Source: Chrysochromulina tobinii
Taxonomy: Eukaryota > Haptophyta > Prymnesiales > Chrysochromulinaceae
Assembly: GCA_001275005.1 (NCBI GenBank)
Contig: JWZX01002681.1
Coordinates: 1-19,802, forward strand
DNA length: 19,802 nt
Reading direction: 5' to 3'
The notes beneath the pieces were generated by a model, which was not told where the DNA came from, searched no databases, and worked only from the letters and a program-made list of their open reading frames with translations. Of this stretch, positions 1 through 9,000 are shown one piece after another. Every line of letters starts with the position of its first letter. Within the stretch, counting starts at the first letter, position 1. A program made the translations under genes and the position numbers.

Positions 1-780
1 GAGGGCGGAGGCGGGAGCCGTGGTGGTGATGGTGGGCACGAGGGTGGAGGCCGCAAGGGCCAAGGTGGAGAAAGCGGCGGCGGCGGAGGAGGTGGAGAGG
101 GAGGAGGGGAGCAAGGCGGCTGTGGAGAGGGCGGCGGTGGCGAGGGCGGCGGCGGCGAGGGCGATGGCGGCGGCGGCGATGGCGGTGGCGGTGACGGCGA
201 GGGCGGCGGTGGCGATGGCATTGGCGATCGTGGCAGAGGCGGCGATGGTGCGGGCGAGAATGGCAATGGCGGTGGCGGCGGTGGCGGATTTGGTTGAGGA
301 GATGGAGGAGGAGGTGAAGGTGGCGGTGGTGATGGCGACGGCGGTGGCGGCGGTGGCGGCTGAGGTTCAGGAGATGGAGGTGGCCGTGGCATCGGCGGCG
401 GCGATGGCGAACGTGGCAGCGATGGGGGTGATGGTGGCAATAGCGGCGGCGATGGCGGCGGCGGGAGAGACGGTAGCGATGGCGAAGGTGGCAGTGATGG
501 TGGTGATGGCGGCGATGGCGGCGATGGCGGCGGCGATGGCGGCGCTGGCGGCGGCGGGAGAAACGGTGGTCGCAATGGTGGTCGTGGAGGCGGTGGTGGT
601 GAGGGCGGCGGACTAGGTGGTGATGGATGCGGAGATGGCGGCGGCGGAGATGGCTCGGGTGGAAATGGCGAGGGAGGTGGTGGCGGCGGCGATGGCGGGG
701 GCGGCGACGGTGATGGCGGCGGCGGCGATGGCGGCGGCAGCGATGGCGATGGCGGCGGTGGCGGCGATGGCTCAGGAGAG
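1..780 (+). repeat. Gly/Asp-codon trinucleotide low-complexity tract
   Basis: The stretch is almost entirely ggN-rich triplets (ggc, ggt, gga) alternating with gat, gac and gag, with irregular local repeats and no fixed unit. Variation is concentrated in the third position of the glycine frame (frame 1), as expected if that frame was once or is still translated. A near-copy of about 18 bp (ggttgaggagatggagg at 293 versus ggttcaggagatggagg at 365) shows local duplication with a 72-bp offset. The tract continues off the left edge of the window. Confidence 0.85.
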
Positions 781-1101
781 GCCGTCTGCAAGCGCCTTTC
801 GGAGCCTTCAAGTGTTGGAACAATTGGCGGCGGTGTGGACAGGGCAGGCAGGAGCAGCGCAGGTTCACGAGGTGATGGCTTCGACGCCACTCGTGGCAGT
901 GTTGCGACTGATAGCGCACATAATAGTGCTAGTGACATCGCGATCGCTGCAGCAGTTCCGCGCGGAAATGGCGCCATCGCGCGGAAATGCCGCGGGTCGT
1001 CCGGCACGACCCCGCTCGCGGGTCGTCGGTGGCCGGACTCCTTGAAGTGCGGCCGATTTGGACCGATACAGCGCTTTCCAAAAGAATCGAGCGGGCAGTA
1101 A
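1..1101 (+). CDS. Possible 3' end of a Gly/Asp-rich protein gene (partial; intron or broken frame)
   Basis: Frame 1 reads as Gly with Asp, Glu, Ser and Asn from the left edge, is stopped by TGA at 295-297 and TGA at 361-363, then stays open to TAA at 1099-1101. The last 105 or so residues, after about 780, are no longer repetitive and are rich in Ser, Arg, Ala and Gly. Both TGA codons are one base from GGA, so they may be point mutations. Alternatively, a GT at 293 and an AG ending at 370 (preceded by ttc) would define a 78-nt, phase-preserving intron that removes both stops and joins Gly-Phe-Gly to Asp-Gly-Gly. No start codon is visible, so the 5' end would lie outside. Similarity cannot be judged in such low-complexity sequence; the tract may be a pseudogene or non-coding. 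No function is assigned. Confidence 0.3.
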
Positions 1102-1256
1102 CAGTGCCTTAGCACCGAAGTCGCGTCTTTTGTTCGTAACGCTCACATTTTGGTCGATTGCGCCCAAACTCTGACTTCCAGCCGGAGTGCCCACAGAGTG
1201 CGCGGGTGTTCTTGCTCGCTCGCGGCCTTGCGGCGGTCCGTGGAGAAAGATCGGGT

Positions 1257-2690
1257 ATGTTTCCACGGAATAATTCAAAGGGAGGCAGCTCGGCTCCGTA
1301 TCCCGGCTGTTCGCCGACGCAAAGCCGCACTGCCGCGCCGGCGCGAGGCACTTCCCCGCCGTCGCAAGGCAACACTCCCAGTAGCATCGCATACGGACAG
1401 CTTGTTCAAGGCGAACCTAACAGCGACGTCACCGTCGTCATTGCCGACGAGGCGCACACCTCGTTCCCTTCCCGCCCGGCTCCGGCTGCGGCGCCCGTCG
1501 ACTCCTCGGCGGTGCAGACCTTCCATGTGCAGGTGCCGCCTGATCACTTCCCTGGTCACGAGTTCATCTTCAGCCTGGGCGATGGCCGCGAGCACAGCAT
1601 GGTCGTGCCCGTCGGAGCCGGCCCGAACATGATGCTCACGGCAATGTTCGTGCCGCGCGGCGCACGGCCGGGTTCGGAGGTCATCGCGGCCACATGGCAG
1701 GGCCCCGTAGCCGTGACAATTCCCCGTGGCATGCGCCCGGGCGAGTTGCTCGTCATCGACAGCGGCGAGGATCTGCGGCAGTACGAGCCGCCGCCCTGCG
1801 CGTGGCTCTCTGAGTGGTGCAGCAGCCCGCCCGCGCGCCACCTGTGCGGCTTCTTCGCTTTTTTCCTCCTGCTTTCCCTATTCTTCGCCATATTGGTGTG
1901 GGCTTCGAACCAACCGCACCATCACAGCTCGTACTACAGCCATGGCTACGGCGGCGGCTACTACGGCGGCGGCGGCTACTACGGCGGCGGCTACGGCGGC
2001 GGATATGGTGGCTACGGAGGCGGCGCCGTCTCACAGCCCAATTACTACCAGCAGCACCTGCTGGACAACTCGGCGACCAAATATGCGACGCCCCCCCCGC
2101 CCCCGGAGGTCGTCGATCCTTCGATTGACGAGTCGAGCTTCCCAGGCAAGGAGGATGGCTTCGAGCGCGGCACCGACGAGAACGGCGCGGAAGTAGTCCG
2201 TTATGAGGACACTACATCGAACCAGGTGTACGTCATCCCAGCGGCGACGTACTATGACTGGCGAGCAACCAACTACCCCCCATGCCCCTACCCTCCGTGT
2301 ACGCCCTACCATCCAAATCATGACGTGCTCATGCTGCTGCTGGCGTCGTCCATGGTGCACATGTACACCAGCGCGTACTTCTACTCGCGCCCAGGGCTCT
2401 TCGGCCCGCCCCTGATGCCGTACTACCGCTCGACGTACTACACGAGCCACTACGGAACTCCCGTCGTGGGCGCTGCCGGTCGCGTCATCTATCCGGCCGG
2501 GGGTGCAATGGCGGGGGGGGCGCGCCCGATGGGAGGTGTGGGTGGAGGCCCGGGCGCGCCGGTCAGCCGCGCTGGCACTCCGGTGGCTCAAGCTCGCCCC
2601 ATAAGTCAAGCAGCGGGCGGACCGGCGATGGGTACGCCCGTCGCGCACTCTAGACCCGTGAGTATGCACAGCGGCGGCCGGAAGGGCTGA
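1257..2690 (+). CDS. VPxG-motif membrane protein with GGY-rich segment (unknown function)
   Basis: From ATG 1257 the protein is 477 residues; an in-frame ATG at 1158 would add 33 Arg/Ala-rich residues that look untranslated, so 1257 is preferred. After a Ser/Pro/Ala-rich start, residues about 88-168 carry three spaced motifs of VP-x-PG type (VQVPPDHFPGHEFIF, MVVPVGAGP, VTIPRGMRPGELLVI). Such motifs recur in many algal and stramenopile proteins of unknown role. A Cys/Trp-containing stretch leads into one clear transmembrane helix at about 197-216 (FFAFFLLLSLFFAILVW). After it come a His-rich patch, a GGYGGG/GGYYGGG segment (about 226-256), a Pro run, an acidic patch, a Tyr/Pro-rich region and a weaker hydrophobic segment (about 355-370), then a Gly/Ala/Arg-rich tail. 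It is intronless as read, and ends about 390 bp before the giant gene on the same strand. It could be a surface or wall-associated anchor protein; this is inference only. Confidence 0.75.
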   Translation: MFPRNNSKGGSSAPYPGCSPTQSRTAAPARGTSPPSQGNTPSSIAYGQLVQGEPNSDVTVVIADEAHTSFPSRPAPAAAPVDSSAVQTFHVQVPPDHFPGHEFIFSLGDGREHSMVVPVGAGPNMMLTAMFVPRGARPGSEVIAATWQGPVAVTIPRGMRPGELLVIDSGEDLRQYEPPPCAWLSEWCSSPPARHLCGFFAFFLLLSLFFAILVWASNQPHHHSSYYSHGYGGGYYGGGGYYGGGYGGGYGGYGGGAVSQPNYYQQHLLDNSATKYATPPPPPEVVDPSIDESSFPGKEDGFERGTDENGAEVVRYEDTTSNQVYVIPAATYYDWRATNYPPCPYPPCTPYHPNHDVLMLLLASSMVHMYTSAYFYSRPGLFGPPLMPYYRSTYYTSHYGTPVVGAAGRVIYPAGGAMAGGARPMGGVGGGPGAPVSRAGTPVAQARPISQAAGGPAMGTPVAHSRPVSMHSGGRKG

Positions 2691-3084
2691 GCGCGCCGTA
2701 CTGAGCGGAAGTGCTCTGCCCTCGAGCCTCGTCAGTAGAGAGCCGCGTGATGCACGGTACGGTACGAGGTAGGTACGAGGCGCGGACACCTCGGAGCTTC
2801 CAGCTTCCGTTCGCACGGCAGGGACCCACTCTGCCCAGACGGCGGCGTTTTTGTCCTTGATTGTGTGCGGCTTGAGTGCATGCGTCGATCCGTCCTTTAG
2901 CTTTAGCTTCAACATGGTGTGTTGCTCAGAGGGAAGAGAAATCTCCTGGAATAATCTTGCCGAGGTGGCGAAGAGGCGAACTGATGGGTGTGAAGATCCC
3001 CAAATGGCTGTGGGGAAAAACGGAGAAACCGCTTCGAGTCGAGCGACCCAAAATCATCCCGCTAGGACCGGAGGGCGACCCGCA
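2691..3084 (+). other. Upstream region and alternative starts of the giant gene
   Basis: This gap holds the 3' flank of the VPxG gene and the probable promoter and leader of the next gene. A small repeat cluster sits at 2755-2780, with ggtacgagg twice (2761 and 2772) next to tandem ggtac. The giant reading frame is already open here, with in-frame ATGs at 2851, 2914, 3004 and 3085. The stretch before 3085 encodes a mixed Cys/Trp/Arg sequence unlike the rest, while 3085 begins a typical low-complexity Ala/Pro/Lys N-terminus and has G at -3. The start at 3085 is therefore preferred, with 3004 the main alternative. Confidence 0.5.
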
Positions 3085-6000
3085 ATGCCGCCTGCCAAGG
3101 CCAGTCCGGCCAAGCCAGCAGCTCCGGCTGCTCCAGCGGCCAAGCCAGACCCGAAGAAGGGTCCAACTGGCAAGGACGACGCAGGTGCACAGTCGTCGAG
3201 TGCTGCCGCCGCGGCTCCAGAGCCGGTAGCTGCTGCGGTAGCTGCCGCTGTACCGGCGCCACTCGTTGAGCCTGCTCACGCTCCTGAGCCGGTGGCGGTG
3301 CCCACCGGCGCGACATCCGAAGCAAAGCTGGGTAAAGAAAAGGCGAGCATCGATGACGTGCTCGCCGCTCTCGACCTCGATGGGCTGCCTAACCGCGAGT
3401 CATTCGAGCGGCCTGTGGTCGCTGAGCTCAAGGGCCACATGAGTGCATTGACGGCGGCATACGTCTACTACTGCAAGACGTCGACCGAGTGCGTATCATT
3501 CGAGCAGGCCACCCGGCTTCCGGTGGCCGGCGTCAAGAAGCTTGCACAGACGCTCGGGCTCGAGAGCACCGTCTTCCCGATCGACAGCATCGTGCGCATC
3601 TTCGGCAAGTGCGCCAAAGGCGGCGACATGCCTGCGACGACCAAGGAGGTGGGCAATTCGACGTCGCTGGACTTTCGCGGTTTCCTCTCCTTCGTGGTGC
3701 AGGTAGGCTTCTACCGGCTCAACGCGCGCTACGGCCCCTTCGCCGTGGCTCAAGCCGGCAAGGACAAATCCAAGGAGGCCGGTGACAGCGTCAACGTCGC
3801 AGCGCTCATCAAAACCTTTTTGGCGGAGATCGCGCCGAAGCTGCCGAAGCGCTCGGTGACATTCGCCAACACGCTCGCGGCCGACCGGATGGCGCAGCAG
3901 GTGCTCCAGCAGTATGGTGCACAACTCGAGCATTGGCGCAGCAGCCTCATAAAGGCGGCCTCGGGAGTGGGCGGCGACGCGGACGCGTACCTCGCCTTCG
4001 TCGCGTCGCTCGAGAAGGCCGGCATCATCGGCAGCTCGATGATTCGGGACTCGAAGGAGGGCGGCTTCGGCTCGAAGGAAGTGACGCTCCCTGCCCTCGC
4101 TGCGCGCCACGCGCTGCTCGACGCGCACGAGCCGAACGACGTGGCGCTCGGCAAGCTGCCCATGGGCCTGCAGACCCTGCTCATCGCTGTCGGCCAGTGC
4201 GGCGACAAGAAGCTCGACGCGATCGAAGGGCTGCCGCTCGCGTGGCGCATGCGCGCGACCGTGCAGGCGCTCGTGGGCGAGACGGAGTTCGGAGCCGCAG
4301 TCTCGGAGGCGCTCTCCGCCTCTCCTGTGAACTCGACCTCGAACGCGTCGGCCGAGGAGATCGAGGCAGCGCAGCAGGCGGCGATCAAGAAGTCGTGGCG
4401 CATGTGCTGGAAAATGATGGTGTTCAAGGATCTGGTGGGCTACCCGCTGTGGGAGACGCAGCTGCACGACGTGCTCCAGGCCGCCTTCTTCGATCTGCAC
4501 AAGATCTTCACGTACTATTGTAGCAACTCGGTCGCGGGCTCGGGCTCGATCGCATCGGCCACACGCATCGGCGTGATGGAGTTCCTCGCCCTTGCGAAGG
4601 ACACCGAGATCTGCAACAAAGAGTACAAGACGGAGAACCTGACCAAGGAGTTTTACGTGGCGAACACGCAGGCCATGATGAAGAACTCGTCCTCGGCCGA
4701 CCGCAAGCAATTGCCTGGCAAGGAGGGCAAGGGCAAGGGCGGCGGCAAGGGCTCTGTCGCGGCCAAGAAGGAGGCGAAGGCGACGGGCAAGGACGCTGGC
4801 GGTCGGAAGCTGCCAATGGAGGCGGATAAAAAGGGCGGGCAGGGCACCGATCAGGAGCTCTCGCTCTACGAGTTCGTCAACGTCATCGTGCGCATCGGCT
4901 TCGCGCGCGCCAACCCGCAGTGGGGCTCCAAGTACAACAAGCGCGAGCTCACGCCCGTGCCCGAGTCGGTGCAGCTGCTGCTCGACGAGTGCATCCTGCC
5001 CAAGGCGAAGCGCGACACCTCGTACGAGTTCAAGAAGCTGCTCGCGTGCGATGGGCCCACGCAGGCCGTGCTCGCCGAGTACCGCGAGCAGCTCCAGAAC
5101 TGGGTGCGCCCGATTCTGCACCGCGCGCGCCGTCCAGACAACCCGAACCCGCAGATGACGTACAAGATGTGGGTGGCGCTCATGGACGGCCCCGATCCCG
5201 AGACGCGCGAGATCACGGGCCCCAAGCCGCCGTGCCCCAAGATGGTCGGCGAGTGGACGCTCACGCAGGAGTCCCAGATCACGGGCGACGAGCGCACTGC
5301 CAAGAAGAATGTGCTCGAGTTCAAGTGCGAGCTCTCGATCCCAAAGTGCCGCTGGAACTTTCTGCGCTCGCAGACGGTCGATCAGATGGGTGCCGATGAG
5401 GCCGCCGAGGGCGAGAACTCGGACTTTGCGACGCTCGACTTCAGCGAGATGCTCGAGTGCATCGCGCGCTGCGGGGTCGACAAGTACTCGCTCTGCATGA
5501 AGCAGTGGCTGCCCTCGCACAACCGGTACATGATGCAGATGTCGGACGCGGTGCGCGCCTTCATTCAGAACCTGCTCTCGATCAAGTCGGAGCAGGTGGT
5601 CATGTACGAGCTCACGGTGATCAAGGCCGACCGATTCGATGCCGCCAAGTTCGCGCGCAAGCTCGATGGGCAGACCCCCGCCGAATTCAAGCTGTTCAAG
5701 GAGTGCTGGAAGCGCATGGCGCTGATGGACGTCCACCACTTCCCGCTCTGGGAGAAGGGCGTGCACGACTGCCTGCAGCGCCACTTTGCGCCGCTGCAGC
5801 GCGTCTTCTCGCACTACACCAAAGGCGTCTCGGGCATCGACTCGGCCGCCGACGCGCTTGAGATGGAGCTCGAGGAGTTCCACGATTTCGTCAAGGACGC
5901 CAAACTTGAGACCAAGATGATCAACTTCACCACGATGACGATCATGTTCGCGAAGGCGAACGCGACGAACACGGCAGAGGCCTTCGAGCAGCGCATGAAG

Positions 6001-9000
6001 GAGCGCTCGAACTCCGTCGTGCAGAAGGCCAAGGAGGACAAGGCGAACGCGGACAACTACGCGGAGATCCTCAAGGGGCGGGCACCCAAAAAGGGGGCCT
6101 TCCCCGATGTGTTGCCCGACCGGTTTGCGGCCGAGTACCCCGAGTGGGGCTCGTCCAAGGCGGGCAAGAGGCCCGACAACCGGCTTGTGCTCTTCGAGTT
6201 CCTCTCGTGCCTTGTGCGCATCGCCTTCCAGCGCGCCAACCCAAAGTTTGGACAGTACGATAACAAGCGTCAGCTCGTGCCCCTTCCAGGCTGCCTTGAG
6301 CGTATGCTCGTTGACGTGCTCCTGCCGAATGCGAAGCAGGACATGTCGTCGCTGTTCCGCGAGGAGATCGCGAACAACCACGAGGTGCAGACCGTGCTCG
6401 CCGAGTACCGCGATAAGCTCAAGTACTGGTACAACGAGGTGACGCGCCTGACCTCGCTCAAGGGCGTGTCCGACGGCAAGCTCACGATGGAGGCGTGGGA
6501 AGACATCGTCAAGGGGTACAAGACGTTCAAGAAGTCAAAGACCGCCGCGGGTCTCGTGATGGTTGAGTGGAAGCCCAAGCCGGGCGAGCCCTCGCTCCCC
6601 GACTGGGCGCTCGTGGGCGACATCAAGGTCAACCGCGAGAGCGAGATCACCGGCGATGAGCGTACGAAGGAAGTGTACAGCTGCCGGCTGACGTTGATCC
6701 AGACCAAGTACGCCTTCCTCAACTCGCAGGGCATCGACCAGATGACCGCGGGCGATGCGACCAACGACGACGCGATGGCGACGCTCGACTTTGACGAGTT
6801 CGCCGAGTGCTGCTGCCGATGCGCGCGCGACAAGTACGACGAGGTCAAGCCGATGACCCTCGCCATGGCCGTCAAGGCTTTCTTGCAGAACCTTCTCGGC
6901 GAGAAGGGCGACGAGGCCGCCATCCGCGACTACACGTACATCAAGGCCGATCGCTTCGATTGGCACCAGGCCAAGCCGCTCAAGGGCCAGACGCTCGCGG
7001 CGCACCGGAAGTGGCTCGACGTGTGGCAGCTCATCGAGATTGCCGACCTGCACTACTTCCCGCTGTGGGAGAAGGAGGTGCACGACTGCCTGCAGCTGCG
7101 CTTCGCCGACCTCACCTCGATCTTCTCGCACTACTCCAAGTCGATTGGCGGCTCGACCACGGCCGAGGACGCCGTCGAGATGACCATGACCGAGTTCAAG
7201 GACTTGGTCAAGGACACGCAGCTCGAGACGAAGGACTACAACTTCGCCACGATGTGCAACCAGTTCATCAAGGCAAACGCGCTCAATACGAACGAGGTGC
7301 GCGACCAGCGCATCAACGAGCGAAAGAGTGCCGAGTCTAAACAGGAAGGGCCGAGTGACAAGGCCTCGAAGCCGGGCCCCAAGCGCGAAAAGTCGGCCAA
7401 GAAGCTCAAGGACCAGGAGATGGATCAGGAGCTCGTGCTGTACGAGTTCATCGCGCTGCTCGTGCGCATCTCGTTCTGGCGCGCCAACCCGTACCACGGC
7501 ATCCACAAGCTCGCGAACAAGCTCGTGCCGCTGCCCGACTGCCTCGTGCAGATGCTCGATGAGGTCGTGCTGCCCACCGCCAAGCGCGACGACTCGGCCC
7601 TCTTCCGCGAACGACTGCAGTCCGATAAGAAGCTGCTGGGCGCGCTCGCCTTTTACGACGCCAAGCTCAAGGTTTGGTGGGACAAGCAGACGCAGTCGAT
7701 GTTCCTGCGCGAGGGCACGCGCAAGATTCAGTTCCAGCAGTGGCAGGACCTGCTCAAGAACCGCGACGACCCAGGCCAGAACCTCGTGGGCAACTGGGAA
7801 GTTCGTCAGGAGTCTGAGATCACGGGCGACGACCGCTGCAAGATCCGGCACAAGTGTGGCCTCTCATTGCCGCAGGCGAAGATGGCCTTCATGAACTCGC
7901 AGTCACTCGACCAGATGTCGGCGGGCGTCGCAACCGACTCGGACGCGATGACCACGCTCGACTTCGATGAGTTCAAGGAGGCGCTCGCGCGCGTGGGCAT
8001 CGAAAAGTATAAATCGGTCAAGGCGATGGACGAGGCGGCCGCCATCAAGGGCTTCATCGCCAACCTGCTGCGCGAGAAGAATGAAGAGGAGGTCTTGGTG
8101 TCCGCGACGCTCATTCGCGCCGACCGGTTCGACTGGAAGCGCTACTCGAAGCCTCTGCCCGGCGAGAAGCTCAGCGACTTCAAAAAGTGGCTCGCCGTGT
8201 GGCAGCGGCTCGAGCTGATGGACATCCACCACTTCCCGCTCTGGGAGAAGGGCGTGCACGACCTGCTCCAGAAGCACTTCAAGGAGCTCTCGAGCTGCTT
8301 CCTCGGGTACACGCGCTCGATCTCGGAAGATTCCGCCGAGGACGCGCTCGAGATGTCGATGGGCGAGTTCAAAGACTTCGTCGAAGATTGCGGCCTCGAG
8401 ACGAAGCAGGTGGGCTTTGCGCTCATGACCAACATGTTCGTCAAGGCGAACGCGGTCAACTCGGCGCAGGTTCGCCAGCAGCATGCCGACGAGCGACGCA
8501 ACGCGGAAGGCAAGGAGCACGAGAAGAAGATTGGCGAAAAGGGCGGCGAGAAGGCGGCCGCCAAGGTGGCAGGCAAGAATGACGGCACCGAGGCCAAGAT
8601 GGATCAGGAACTCGTGCTGTACGAGTTCCTGTCGCTGCTCGTGCGCATCTCGTTCCAGCGCGCCAACCCGACCTTTGGCAACTTTGGCGACAAGTCGAAG
8701 CTCGTCGAGCTGCCCGGCTGCCTTGAGCGGATGATCATCGACGAGATCTTGCCGCGCGCGCGCCGCGACAACGCGCTCGCGTTCCGCGAGACCCTCTACG
8801 CCGAGCTCTCGGTGCAGACGGTCATCGCCGAGTATCGCGACAAGATGAGGGTGTGGTACGATGCGACAACGTCAGATGACTCCGAGGAAACGGACATCAC
8901 CGATAAGCTCGGCTTCAAGCAGTGGCTGCGCGTGTGCAAGGACGGCTCGAGTGGCAACGCCGCAAAGGAGACCCCGGATCGCAATCCGCTTGTGGGGATC

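Noticed and set aside
20-1045. Ala/Met/Val-rich frames in frame 2 of the low-complexity tract
   Set aside because: They are the shifted reading of glycine-codon repeats. Base variation falls on first and second codon positions in this frame, so the glycine frame is the better candidate.
2031-2915. 294-codon minus-strand frame
   Set aside because: It overlaps most of the 3' half of the VPxG protein gene on the opposite strand, is Arg/His/Val-rich, and shows no recognisable domain.
3496-6381. 961-codon antisense frame on the minus strand
   Set aside because: It lies fully inside the giant gene and follows from its G/C-ending codon bias; its sequence is Leu/Arg/His/Val-rich without domains, and it mirrors the sense-strand repeats.
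6535-7851. 438-codon antisense frame on the minus strand
   Set aside because: It has the same cause as the other antisense frames in the giant gene: repeated Leu/Val/Arg/His composition and no independent motif.
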